This document shows, piece after piece, positions 22,901 to 35,200 of a stretch of DNA of 64,000 bases. The DNA lies in assembly GCF_026745355.1 (NCBI RefSeq), contig NC_079203.1, positions 38,288,492-38,352,491 on the forward strand, written 5' to 3'. Made by a program: the position numbers and the translations under genes. How positions within the stretch are numbered: position 1 is the stretch's first letter; each line of letters starts with the position of its first letter. The notes below the pieces were generated by a model. That model ran no database searches. It had not been told where the DNA came from and was given only the letters and a program-made list of their open reading frames with translations. Origin of the DNA: Beta vulgaris subsp. vulgaris. Lineage: Eukaryota > Streptophyta > Magnoliopsida > Caryophyllales > Amaranthaceae.

Positions 22901-25154
22901 AATTAAATAGAAATAGCATATTTATCACTCCCTCCGTTTTTTTAATACTTTTACCCAAATGGCATAATTTTCAAAAGTTAATAAAATCACGTATAAGTAT
23001 GCTGAATTCATGTGAGATTGTTGAAATACAGAATCATTAGAAGTATTGATAAATGTGAGACAGAAGTGGTAGAGAATTGTAAGAGAGAGTTTATTAGTAG
23101 GGCCTATACTTGCCCAAAACAGAAATGGTAGAAGTATTTCTAAATAGGAATGTAGTAGAAGTATTAAAGAACAAGAGGAGTTTAGTATTGATATAAGAGT
23201 AAAGTGGTAAAGGATTGATAGAAGTAAGAGAGAGAAAGTGTATTAGAGGGGGCCTATACTTGCCAAAAAGAAAAAGGGTGGAAGTATCTATAAACAACCC
23301 AAAAAGGAATAAAGTAGAATTATTAAAGAACAGATGGTGTTTCTTTCGATATTGAAGAGTCTAGTCAATTAAATGTAGAAGTATAACTTGGCTTAATGAT
23401 GTCATATATATTCTAATTAATTTGCATATAATGGCGACGAAGCAATCAATTTTTTGTGGAATATCACACGCTTATCCTCTGATGTGTAGTCCAACATCTT
23501 CTCATTTATACTTGTATTGATAGAAGTGTTAATGGAAAGAGATATACAAAGGAAAGCTGAGGCAGAAGGGAGGAAGGCTTTAAATCCTCCACGGGTCCAC
23601 AAGTATTCTGAAGTACTGTTAATTGGGCAAGGAAAGATCTTTGGTTTTCTCTTTGCCTCGATCTAATCCTTCCATTTTTGCAAGGAATTTAGCCTATTAG
23701 AGAGGGGCCTTTAAGGAAGTACAAGATCATTCTTATATAGGAGTTCTTTGGAGGAGTTAGAGTTAGTTCAAGAAGAAATGCTATAAATAGAGAAGATTAA
23801 GGAGAGGGATCTCATGATGAATATTGTGAGAGTTCTAATTACTTTTATGTAGCTTTCTTGTGCGAGATTCAAGCCTCTAGATAGCTTGATAACTGTCTTT
23901 AGTTTATGTAAGTTCAAAATTATCGTGAAGTCCATATTTCACTTCCTAATCATCTTCACATATTCTCATCCTGTGCATACCAATTCATAGCATTTTCCCT
24001 CCTATTCCATCTATCAATGAATAAAACAGTACTTCTGTTTAGAAATAATTGACTGTAGATTACAATACTTTAGTTTTAATAGCAAGGTAGCTGAAATTTG
24101 GACAGAGATTGAAGATTCTCTTAATATATAATGAATATGTTCTGTTGAACTTTGTGGATTTTGTTGTTGAATGTGATATAATTCCACACCTTTAGGCACA
24201 TCTTTTGCTCTAAAATCTAAAGTCTTATGTGACAAGCTAGTGTATTTTCATCTCAATTTCTCTGTAACATCTGCATTCTAGTCCTTTATTGAACTTGAAA
24301 CTGGATGGGTCTTTTTTTCATCTTTCTTCCGCGTAGTCCTTTCCCTGCTCAAGACTATTCGCAATTGCAATTTGATGGTTTTTATCCTTATATTCTTCGA
24401 TCGACAGCCGGTTTTTGACGTGATGGCTGATATAGCTTTGTCATGCTCATGATCTGAAATTCTCTCAAATGTCATAATTTTGTATTTTTGTCAGTTGGTC
24501 ATGCTGTTTTTGTGCCACTCTGAAATATGAAGCTTGTTTTATGGTATTTTTTTCTACTGTTGCTTTGAAGCAGTTCACATGGTTGTAGTTGTTTGCATGC
24601 GTTTATATGATTGTGTTACATATTCATAAAATAAGCTGAAAAACCTTTTGTTTTAATCATATTCTTTTCCACTCCTGTTTGCTGTTGCACTTTCAAATTA
24701 GTGTATAGAAATTTAAGCTTTCCACATTTGTCTTGTTTCAGGTCATTTTGATGCAAAAAGGTATTGGTAGTGAAGCGCAACGGGGATTCTATAACATAGG
24801 GCTCTATACTGATGTAGAGAAGCAGTCATACTCATCCTACACTGTTGCTTTTGAAGATCAGAATGATGCTAAGAACTTTAGTTATCTTCTGGAATTAGCT
24901 TTTGAGGATCTCCCAGATGCTGCTGTAGATGTAGCACCACTGTCAAACAAGGTAAAGCTCGTAACATTTTGCCTTCTCCTTCTTGGTAACGGAAACAATA
25001 ATCACTTTAAGGACTATGGATATTGCAGGATTTTAAAGAAGTAGCAGAATCACTGGACAACAAAGTAATTGTTCTAAAGAAGGGAGAGTTAAAGCTTTAT
25101 GCTGGTCAACCACTTGCTGATGTTGAGGCTGCTCTGAGGTCATTGGTGAAATGA
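20000..25154 (+). CDS. Conserved plastid-type membrane protein, four exons, 661 aa
   Basis: Exons 20000-21395, 22556-22809, 24742-24951 and 25029-25154 join at GT-AG sites with matching phases (1, 0, 0) to a 661-residue protein. The start ATG at 20000 gives an N terminus rich in Ser/Arg/Thr with few acidic residues, a likely chloroplast transit peptide. One transmembrane segment lies at about 134-155 (VVRIVGSFVGLFILQTVV). A long charged, disordered region follows, with an acidic cluster (about 232-256) and repeated KKLSK motifs. The conserved part is at 538-661: DPWWSRLPYVLVILMQKG and a C terminus reading LKLYAGQPLADVEAALRSL. From recall this tail resembles the EMB1703 group of Arabidopsis; that link is tentative. 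A 5' UTR intron may run from the GTAAATTT after 19681 to near 19952. The coding frame is intact. Confidence 0.85.
23040..23340. repeat. ~160 bp imperfect tandem duplication in intron 2
   Basis: Two units share GGCCTATACTTGCC, AGAAGTATT, GAAT..AGTAGAA.TATTAAAGAACA and an AGAGAG run. They lie in the 1.9 kb intron 2 of the gene at 20000-25154, just after a one-sided CTCCCTCCGTTTTTTTAATA motif (22927) that may be a decayed Stowaway end. Confidence 0.55.
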
Positions 25155-26380
25155 GCATCGATCGCTTGTGTGACTGACCACATTTTTTGTTAGAGGAATG
25201 TAAATCGGTTGCACCTATCACCATCATAATCATCAAGTATGGTTCTGCATAGGCCATTTTTGCTGTGGGTTCATGTGGTTAGCTCTTCTGAAATTTTGGG
25301 CACTTCAGAGAGCACATAGCATGATCGGAGTTGTGGACAATTCCACTAAGGAAGCCATTGTCCTGGACAGCCATTTCATTTTGAGCTTGGATGGCACTTC
25401 TGATGCTAAGAACTTGTAGTAAATGGCAAAGTTTTGTAGTTGAAGGTTTTTTTAGGGGTGTAGGACACTCTTTTTTCCTTTTTGGTGCAGAGGGTGTAGG
25501 ACATGTAGGTGAAGGTATATGCTGATTGATTTAATGTAATTACTCGATTGATGGTATTGGTCCTGCAATTGTGCACATTTAGCTCATTTCTGTTTTAGAA
25601 CAGTTACTAAGATGATTCTTTAATTTAGGGTTTTCTTAAGGTATTCATGTATAACAACATTTCTATAATGATTATTTCTCTTCTTTTTACTAACATGCCA
25701 CACAATTGACCTTTCTAGAATGAATAAACAACAAATGCTTATTACTGGCCAGATATAAGACATACAATAGTTTAGGATATCGCTCAAGCCATTAAGGTTT
25801 TGTCCTCTTCAACTTGTATTTCTTAAACTTATCATAATTATCCGAACTTTTCAAAGCTACTTCCTACCATTTTGTTAACTTTTGTTATATTTTGTAAACT
25901 TGTTTTAGTCTGAATTTTAATAAACTAACTTCTATGAAGATAAGTAAGTTATCTCCTTAAAAATGGGGAATACTATTATTACTCTTTTGGAAATGGAAAA
26001 AGGGAGAAGATGAAATCAAAGTACTTAACATTGTAGACTATATATAATTGTTAAACTAAAATACATTCACACACTTAATATACTTATGTTGGGACTTAGC
26101 TTGAGAGTGACTACTTTCACTTTGGAATCCAAATTTATTGAATGAGATTATAATATTTTCAATGGAAAAAGAGGGAAGGGTGGCAAAATATGAGACATGA
26201 TTACTGACAAATAGCGAAGATACACCTTTCACAACGCTGCTATTAAGTAATAATACATTTACACACTTAATATACTTATGTTTGTCTAAGAATGCCATCT
26301 TTCTATCGGATTTGGATTTAGTTCTTTTTAATATCTTAGCTTTTTGCGTTTGTTTAACTTGCATTGTGTGATCACATGTT
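25155..26380. other. 3' flank, no gene seen
   Basis: The 3' UTR of the upstream gene probably ends near 25560. CATT(C/T)ACACACTTAATATAC occurs at 26063-26090 and again at 26268-26280, about 200 bp apart, suggesting a small local duplication. No coding content is recognised. Confidence 0.4.
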
Positions 26381-26540
26381 AAACGTGACGGGAATTATGT
26401 AGCTCATCATTTGGCAAAACTCGTCCCTTTTGGGGTTGAACAAATCTGGGTGAACCATTTTCCTCCGGAAGAGGCTCCCTATGTATTGATGGACAATTTG
26501 TCCTTGGAGTAATATAGTTACGTTTCCCCCTTTAAAAAAA
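26381..26540 (+). mobile_element. LINE 3' fragment of a second family (RNase H C terminus)
   Basis: The frame reads RDGNYVAHHLAKLVPFGVEQ and ends ...VLMDNLSLE before a stop, then a short 3' UTR and an A-rich tail. AHHLAKL and a final LSLE-type ending are typical of the RNase H domain that closes plant LINE ORF2. The sequence differs from the LINE at 29783-36470, so it is another family. It is severely 5'-truncated. Confidence 0.6.
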
Positions 26541-27637
26541 ACAAAATCCTATCAGGTGGCAGGATATGACCATGAAAGCTCCAAATCTGGATTCTTTAGG
26601 GTCAAACATTTTAGAGTATTTGAGGGATTGACTCCTTGACTTCTCTTTTGTGATAACTCTTTATGAAAACCTACTGATATCCAATCTTTTGTAGCTATCT
26701 TCACCACTTCCCCCCCTAAAAGAGGGAGAGAGATAGTCTGTGCTACTAATAAAGTTAGGGATTAAGCTCCATATGCAATAAAACTGGTAACTTATGTTAC
26801 TAAACTCTTCATTTTACCTTAAATAAAATATTTACTTTATTTGGGGCCACAATGGTTGGGAGTTTGCACAATGTACACAGTTAGTGACTATGACACATAC
26901 CTGTGTGGCCATGTCCAATACGAGTACCCTAATCTAAGTAATATTGCTCATAACACATTAAAATGACCCAATATATTATATATGGCCCCCAAGATTGCCA
27001 AGCAGCAGCAAACTGTTAACTGACAGTACTCAGTACACAGGGGAGTGTGTATATAGCAGGTTCCATTCAACACAGCATGCAATATTGCAATGGAAGATCA
27101 TTTTTCACTTTGTTTTGTTATAAAGACGCAAGGATGCACCAGTTCTAAAAATATTAAACTGCAACCTAGCTACAAAAATCAATTTAAATCATAACTTAGC
27201 TTGAAGAATAAAAACTTCCCACTGCATTAAACTGAAACTACACTACATATTTATTCACTGTATATGGTATATCAAAAGCTTGACATGTCACCTTTTTCAG
27301 TCTCCAAATACCCTTTTGGCTTAACATAGACCTATATATGCTCCTACAGACTATCTTCAAGTAAATAAGTACGACAACTCATCAGTATAATTATATTTCT
27401 TCAATCACATAGATGCTAAGCAATATCAGGCAACTATAAGCTGGAATAAAAGAGGTAACATCTTCCTAAATATAATGAAGCAAAACATGTAAAGAATTCA
27501 AGCACTGCAATTCCCAATCTGTCTAGTGCACTGTATCAGCTGAAACTGGTAGATCATATTCCCTTGTGGCCCTTTCTTCTTCTCACAGTCCCTCACTTCA
27601 TACACCCCCCCTCCCTATATATATAAGTCGCTAACGC
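26541..27637. other. Spacer downstream of F-box gene, no gene seen
   Basis: AT-rich sequence. The last part (about 27480-27637) should hold the 3' UTR of the minus-strand F-box gene. No repeat with clear ends was found. Confidence 0.4.
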
Positions 27638-29143
27638 TTATGTAACATCAAAGCCGATCATTTCACACGCAAGGTGTCCATTTTTAGAATCATTGCTTGA
27701 TGCTTGGATATGCAATCCTGAAAATACAATCTCACAAGTTGAAGAGGCCCTTGGAAGACTGAACAAGGATGTACAGAAAGCACATTCATTCCATAGTTGA
27801 GTTTTTTTGCAAATTGGACTCTTGTAACGAACACATATGTGAAGCTCTTCCAAAACAGTTGCATGACTTAGAATATATTTTAGTAACCTAAGCTCGACAT
27901 GGACGCCAAGTCCAGATATTTCTATTCTCTTGAGCTTATTCACTAAACAATCTGGTATAGAATCTGGTGCATCACACCACCCCGAACGCTCCACAGGGAT
28001 AGGGCAACCCGTATTTAGGCTCACCACAAGTTGGTTTAAGTTGGGAAAGCAGTGCATAGAGAGTAGCAAATCTTTCCAAACAATAAGACCAACATCTTCA
28101 AAGCTCACATTAAGATAGGCTAGATTATGAAAGATTGGCAAAAGCCTATGTTTCTCAAACTTGTAATAGCTGTATATATTGGTTTCGCTATCTAGCATTA
28201 GGTAAAGCTCTTTAACATTAGACATTCCTCCAACAAATCTAGAAACTTGGTGAATATAATCTTTGCTTCCATCCATCCACTTCCTATCGCCTCCAAATAC
28301 GTCTTCTATGGTAAAGTTGATATCTGCTGTGACTAATGTAGATGGATGATGGCGAAAGTAATAAAAAGAATTCGGATCAGATATTGAAAGGTACGTCAAT
28401 TCAGGTGCATTAATAAAGATATTGGTGCGTTGTGTTCGCCACTGACTGTGCATCTCTATCCTCAATAACTTCAAATTTAGAGCACATATATTCAGAATCG
28501 AAATTGGTGTCTTCTGAAGCTGATAGTAGCTCTCGAACCTCAAATCTAATTCTTCTAACATAGGAAGACATCTAACTAGATTCTCCAACCAAGAATGGAC
28601 GTCGAACAGGCAGCCCAAAGTAAGGTGTTTCAAATTAGGTAGTTGAATATTTTCAAGCACGAAGTTACTGAAGCAAACCACACCTGATAATTCCAAAGTT
28701 ACCAGTGATTGAGTCTTAAACAATAACTCGGGTACATGGAAAAACTCACGTTTGCTATTGACTTTAATATGGTCTGGTTTTCGACGACATATTTCACGTA
28801 AACATGATTCTGCTACACAAGGTTTAAGTAGTTTGCATAGCGAGTGCAGCTGAAGGTTGAAAGTATGAAGTTTCGACGAGGTGAGTTGTTGTAAGATGTC
28901 ACCGAGGATATCGGTGATTTTACGTGAGTTTTTTTTGGACTTGTTAGAGTTGAAGTTGAAAGTGGTAACTTTAGTCCAAAGGTAACGCCATCTAGAGGAT
29001 AAGACGGAGGTAGCAGCGGCGGAATTGATTGAGAAAAGAGAGAGTATTTCGATGAGAATCTCGTCTGGAAGTGCACTCAATCGGTCTTCTTCTGTCTTAG
29101 TTGATTTCCTTAGTCGTTTTCGACCATTGTCGATTTCATCCAT
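27638..29143 (-). CDS. F-box/LRR/FBD protein, intact, single exon
   Basis: This continuous frame of 501 residues starts at an ATG (MDEIDNGRKRLRK). The F-box is at about 20-60 (DRLSALPDEILIEILSLFSI, then SSRWRYLWT), followed by plant LRR_2-type leucine-rich repeats (about 130-380) and a C-terminal FBD-like region ending CEIVFSGLHIQASSNDS. Such proteins act as substrate adaptors in SCF (Skp1-cullin-F-box) ubiquitin ligases; the substrate cannot be told. It is the only complete FBD-type F-box gene in the window. It is a diverged paralogue of the broken cluster at 53-62.7 kb, which shares the SHA(T/I)VLEELH and NGHL(A/S)CEM motifs. FBD genes often have introns; none is needed here. Confidence 0.9.
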   Translation of the reverse strand: MDEIDNGRKRLRKSTKTEEDRLSALPDEILIEILSLFSINSAAATSVLSSRWRYLWTKVTTFNFNSNKSKKNSRKITDILGDILQQLTSSKLHTFNLQLHSLCKLLKPCVAESCLREICRRKPDHIKVNSKREFFHVPELLFKTQSLVTLELSGVVCFSNFVLENIQLPNLKHLTLGCLFDVHSWLENLVRCLPMLEELDLRFESYYQLQKTPISILNICALNLKLLRIEMHSQWRTQRTNIFINAPELTYLSISDPNSFYYFRHHPSTLVTADINFTIEDVFGGDRKWMDGSKDYIHQVSRFVGGMSNVKELYLMLDSETNIYSYYKFEKHRLLPIFHNLAYLNVSFEDVGLIVWKDLLLSMHCFPNLNQLVVSLNTGCPIPVERSGWCDAPDSIPDCLVNKLKRIEISGLGVHVELRLLKYILSHATVLEELHICVRYKSPICKKTQLWNECAFCTSLFSLPRASSTCEIVFSGLHIQASSNDSKNGHLACEMIGFDVT

Positions 29144-29690
29144 GGTTTATAAGTGTGTCTGCACGTTAGATTGAATGATTAGTACTAATAATGTCGATCA
29201 ATAGAAAGAAATTTCAAAGAGAAGAGGTTTGTATACAGACTTTGACGTTTAATATCTTTCAAAAAATTCTAGACGGAAAGAAAGAACAAATAGGAACAGA
29301 GGGAAAATTCGAGAGTTGAAAAGTGTGAGATCGAAAAGAGTTGAAGTTCTTAATTTGCAACGCTATGATACAAATATGACATTATTATGTTGTTAAGAGA
29401 TTAGAGATTTATCCATATATATATCACAATAAACTATCCTTTTAGAACTATAATTTGGATAAGTTTTTCTAATATTGTTGGGATTTGAAGTCAAGGTCAG
29501 TCCTATTTCAAATCCATTAGGATTGTATCGTCGTTTTCAATCATGCGAGCCCGGAGGCTTGAGAATAATTCATCAACACCAACATCTATATCCTTGTTAA
29601 TGATTGTACGCACCTTTCATTGGTTCAATTTTGCTATTTTTATTGCAATTTCGATATATATGCATACATAATTTAAAATTTTAAGAATTA
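29144..29690. other. F-box 5' flank, no gene seen
   Basis: This holds the leader and promoter of the minus-strand F-box gene. The minus-strand sequence just upstream of the ATG is purine- and pyrimidine-mixed, with no decisive TATA box. Confidence 0.4.
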
Positions 29691-30613
29691 CTTCATTCAT
29701 CTCATAATATAAGTCATGATTCCTTAGAAGGTGTTCCAAAAATAAAAGTCATTATACTATTCTCAATCAATAATTATGCCCATACACACAAAGAAAGATA
29801 AGAATTTTTTTACAGCAGGGCAGATGAGAGAGAAAGTCTTAGAAAGAGAAACTCTAGGAAAAAAAAGCAACTCTAGCTGGCGATTTTCGAAATCCAAACC
29901 CTAGAAAAAATCCCAAATCAATTCAGTTCCATCTTGATGAATTCCCAATTCCCTCTATCCCTAAAAGCATTCGCATTAAATGCGGTTTCATTATCTTTAT
30001 CTTTCCTCTGTTATTTTGCTTATTCTTACACCCCTATCTAGTAGTTGGTAGGGGAAACTCAATTCGCCCCCATGGTTTTTTCTGCAGCCCCTCTGCGAAA
30101 TCATTGCGATTTCCTATTAAAGTTCAAATTTTCTCTAATCGATTCGGTTTTAAGTGGGATTTTGTATCTAAATCTTCCCAAAAGCATTTCAGATGGGTTA
30201 AGGGTTTTGTGTGTGCTGTTGATAAGTACATGCTAGCTAGATGGTTTCGAGTTTCTCAGGTTGTTGCATTTAATGCGACTGTGAGTGTTCGCTGTTCTTT
30301 TGGAGTGTTTAGCCAGTTTTATTTTCCTTCTGATGTTTCCTCTTCTTTTCGGCTGATTGTTGGAGTAAAGCTTTGCCTAAAGCATGTCTGTGAAGTTGGT
30401 TTTTCCCAGACTTCCTCTACTACAACATTTAATGTAACAACAAAGTTTATTCGTGGGTCTATCAGTTCCTCTCACTACATCCAAAGGTGCCAAGGTATTT
30501 ACTGCTATAAAAAGGAAGCACAGGTAACTCCTTCTCATTCATTCCCTTTATCCTTCTCTCTTAATTCTTGTTGTTTGCTAGTAAGTTATTCCTCCTTAAG
30601 TTCGTTTTCATTT

Positions 30614-32220
30614 ATGATGGGTAGTCCAGTTAATTTTAAGGAAGCTTTGCTTGCTACCTCTAATCCAAAACCTACCATAAATTCTAGTACTGACCATTTA
30701 TCATCTGAGGCTATCCTAGAAAGTCCTGTCTTAGGTGGTGACTTGCAAAATGACCCCCCCTCATGTTTTCTCCCTGAAGCCCAAGTGCTTGCCAATCTCC
30801 CTCAGGTGCAGAAGGATATTGTTGAGCTTTCCCAGTCGTGTCTGTTAGGCAAAATGTTATCTGCCCCTTTGGACTTGCGTACCATTATCGCAAGAACAAA
30901 GGCGGATTGGAAGATGGTTAGGGGGGATGTTGATTATTTGGAAATGGGTAATGGGTGGATATTTCTTAGGTTTGCCGATCCCCAAGACCTTGCTTTGGTC
31001 TGGAGTGAGCGTCCATGGCATATTCAAGGTGATTTGTTTGTTTTGTCTCCTTGGAAGTCTTCTTTTGATCCTTACATGGAGGAGATTAAATGGGTGGATT
31101 TGTGGGTGCGTATCCCTCGCCTTCCCACTGAGTTGTTGAATTTTGATTCTATTGCTAATCTACTTGCATCTAATGATATTGGTGCTCTCATTAAGCTTGA
31201 TCAAAGATCATTATTGCGTAACAAAATTCGGTTTGCTAGAGCATGTGTCAGGGTGGACATTCAAGGTCCCCTTTTGGAGTTTGCGGAGGTAAGCAGACTT
31301 AGTGATTTAATCCATGGGTATGTAATCTGGTATGAGGATTTTTCCTCTGGTTGCTCGTTTTGTGGTGAATCTGTGCACTCTATTGATGCTTGTCCTTTGC
31401 TTACTTCCCCTAAAAAGGAAGTAGTTATTCAACTTGTCAAGAATCCAAAACAGAAATTTCTTTATGATACCCTTGCTAGGGCTACTAGGCAAGCTGAACA
31501 TACTCCCACAGCTGAGCATGCTGATGTGGTGTATGTAAAGCCCAAGCAACCTAGCAAGGCTGTGGGTTTTAAGCTTGTTCCGAAAAAAGCTTTGTCTAAG
31601 TCTGGTGCTGTTGGTATTTTGCCTACCCCTGCTGCTCATGGGGTTATTATCAAAGAGAATGTTAATGTTTCTGCAGCCACTAATAAGCTCCCTCCTCCTA
31701 TACAAGGCAAAGGTAAAGGTAAGATGTTGATTTCTAGTGCTGTGTGTTCTGATGGTTCCTCTAGTGATGAGGATGAGCTCTTATTGCCTCTAGTCCATTC
31801 TCCTCATGATTCTGGGCTGAGCAAGATTGTAGGTGCCCCTGGTGCAGCCCCTCCCATCCTTGCTCCTTCCCAGTCCAAGTGTTTTGTACCTCTGATCTGA
31901 TGGAGGATACTCATTTCCTTGCTATGGTTTCTGCTAATAAGTCCCTTGGTGAGAATGATTGCTTTGTTGATGATGATGCTGCTACCTTTTGCTTGGAAGA
32001 TCAAAATGATAATACTCGTAATGGCTTTAAGTCTCTTACTAAGCACTCTTTTCAGTCTCTGACTTCTGATCATTCTATAGTCAAGCAAATTACAAAGATA
32101 GGGGTTGATGCTTCTAACCCTGTGGAGCTCTCTTCTCATTCTGGGTCTGCAAAGAGGAGAATGTTAGACAAGGAGGATGAAGATGATGCTTCATCAGTTC
32201 TGAAGAGGAAAAGGCATTAA
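30614..32220 (+). pseudogene. LINE ORF1 (DUF4283 and CCHC zinc knuckle), frameshifted
   Basis: ORF1 binds LINE RNA. The likely start is ATG 30614 (MMGSPVNFKEALLATSN); the frame is open far upstream (to 30104) but that part looks like leader. A DUF4283-type domain (about 30800-31330: WKMVRGDVDYLEMGNGWIF, ALVWSERPWHIQGDLFVLSP) leads to a zinc knuckle CSFCGESVHSIDAC (C-x2-C-x4-H-x4-C, near 31350-31395). A low-complexity basic tail follows. The first frame stops at 31900. The next frame (from about 31879) continues with plausible ORF1 tail sequence to 32220 (KRKRH), so one frameshift lies just before 31900. Confidence 0.8.
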
Positions 32221-32279
32221 GTCATTCTAGCTCAGCCAATGGTAGTTGCTAAACCACCTTCATTTTGTTTTTATAAATA

Positions 32280-35200
32280 ATGTATGTCGCCTGCTAGAAT
32301 GTACGTGGTAGTGGTAGAAAAAATGCTCTAGCTAAAATTAAAGACTTTTGTATCCACAACAATATTAAAATTTTTATGTTGTGTGAAGTGAAAACTAAAT
32401 CCAACCCTACCCAAGCGATTATTAGCCAATGTGGCTTTCGGTTTTTTGATGTTATCCCAACTAGTGGGTTCTCAGGTGGTTTGTGGCTCATGTGGAAGCC
32501 TTGTAATATAAATCCCTTCAATCTAGTTGTGTTGTTTAAAGGTGCGAGATTTATTGCTTGCTCAGTTCAAATTCTCAGTCTTAATTTTACTTATGTTCTT
32601 GTTTTTATTTATGCCCCTGCTAGAAAAGAGTTTAAGGCAGAATTTTGGTCTGAGCTCACTCTTTATATAAACCCACTTACTCTCCCTTTTGTTATTCTTG
32701 GTGATTATAATGAGATATCTAATGTTGAAGATAAATGTGGGGGGGCCATTGTTTCCTCTGCTAGACTATCTACTATGACTCAATTTTTAAGTAATGTGGC
32801 GTGTGTTGAAATTCCGTTCTCTGGTTCATGTTTTACTTGGCGGAAAAAAAAATATGGTGAAGGTAATATTTTTGAGAGATTAGACAAGGGGCTTGCTAGT
32901 ACTTCTTGGATTTCTATGTTCCCTCAAGCAAGTATAGTTCACCATGTTTTTACCTCATCCGATCATTGCCAAATTTCTCTCAATTATCTCTCTAAGACAA
33001 ACTCTAAAGCTCCACCCTTTCGATTTGAAAAGATGTGGTGTCTCAGGAAATATTATGACTCTTTGGTCAAGAAAACTTGGTGTTCCCAATTTGATGGATC
33101 TCACATGTTTCGACTCATACTTAAGGAAAAATCAAAAGCGTGGAACAAATTCCAGTTTGGAAATATTTTCCGTCAATTACGTATAGTTGATGATAAATTA
33201 AAGACAATCTAAAGTAATATGATTATGAATCCGTCTAATTCTTCTCTCTACAATCAACATGATATTTTTCTTAGTAAACGGTCGAGTTTATTATCTTTTA
33301 GTACTGAGTATTGGAAGCAAAAGTGCAAAACAAATCATCTTCTACTTGGTGATACTAATTCAACTTATTACCACACTCATGCTTCTATTCGTAGAAATAA
33401 GAATCAAATAAAGGAAATTTCCTTGTCTAATGGTGAACTGGTTTCGTGCCCCTTGGCCATTGCTGAGGAACTAACCCAAGCTTTTAAAGACCGTTTCTCT
33501 TCCAACCCATTATCTCAGTTTGATAAATCTCTTGACTTCTCCTTGCTAGACCCCATCATTTCTGAGGATGATAATAAGTTTCTCACAGCCTCCGTTACAT
33601 GTAAGGAGATTAAATGTTCTGTATTTAATCTAGCACCTGATAAGGCTCCGAGCCCTGATGGTTTCCCGCCATATTTTTTCCAAATATATTGGACTCTTGT
33701 TGGGAATAGTGTTATTAGGGCTGTCCAAGCCTTTTTTCATTCGGGGAAACTTCTAAAGGAAATTAATCATACCTTCCTAGCTTTAATCCCCAAAATTGAT
33801 AATCCTTCTTTCCCGAACCATTTCCGCCCTATCAGTTTATGCTCCACTATTTATAAGATTATTTCGAAAATCATGACGAATAGATTAAAGGAGGTGATGG
33901 GTAAGACTATTCACCCTTTCCAAGGTGCATTTGTTCCTTACCGGTTAATTCAAGCTAATATTCTTATTGCTCATGAAATTTTCCAATCTTTCAAATGTAA
34001 ATCGGGTTCTACTGGCTGGATTGCCATTAAATTAGACATGGAGAAGGCTTATGATCGGTTAGAATGGGGATTCATATTTACTTCATTAGAAAAGTTGGGT
34101 TTCTCGGCCCAATGGGTAAACTGGATTAAGGCCGGCATCTCGTCTCCTTCTTTCTCGGTTCTGGTTAATGGAATCCGGGGGATCAATTTCGTTCTTCCCG
34201 TGGGATCAGGCAAGGCGATCCATTATCCCCCTATTTATTTATTCTATGTGCGGAGCTTTTAGCTCGTCTTTTATCTTCAGCTGCTGTTAGTCCTGCCAAA
34301 CCTATTGGGGTTTCCATTGGTATGTCTGATGTCCGGGTACCTTTCCTTACATTTGCAGACGACACTATGATATTTGCTAAAGCCACAAATTATAGTTGTC
34401 TTATTATTAGACAAATTCTTGATAAATATTGTAAGATGTCTGGTCAGCTTGTTAATTATCATAAGTCCTCTTTCCAATGCACTTCTAATGTTTCTTCGGA
34501 GACAAAAAGTAGTTTTGAGTCCATCCTTGGTATGCGCGAAGTTTCGGATTTGGGAGAGTATTTGGGTTGTCCTATTATTAGTACGAGAGTGTCTAAGGAA
34601 ACTTTTAGTTCGATCACCTCTAAAACTTTAAGTCGGCTCCCTAAATGGAAGGCGAATTCATTGTCCTAAGCGGGTCGGGCTGTTCTCATACAGTCAAACC
34701 TTGCTGCTAAAGCTAGCTATCAAATGCAAAGTTTTCTTTTACCAAAATCCCTGCTCTCTAATTTAGATCGCATATATCGGAACTTTTTCTGGAATAAGGA
34801 TTCGGATATTAAATCTCCTAACCTCATAGGTTGGGACCGTATTTGCAAACCTAAAGCTGTAGGTGGTTTAGGTTTCAGGAAGGCGGATGTGAATAATAGG
34901 GCTCTTCAAATGAAATTGCTTTGGAGAATTATCAAAGAAGATAATAATTTGTGGGTCAAATTGATTCGAAAAAGGTATATTAAATAATCAAAATCTCTTT
35001 TCCATTAAAGCTTCTAAATCTTCTTCGTGGCAGTGGAGAAATTTGTTAAGTCTCAGGGATCTCTTCAAGAAAGGTTTGCGGTGGCAAGTTGGTGATGGAA
35101 AGCTCATTAATTTCTGGTCTGATAACTGGTTGTTTTAGTACCCCTTGCAAAGTATCATCACCCCGTCTCATGGTTCCTCTGACATGCTGGTATGTCAATG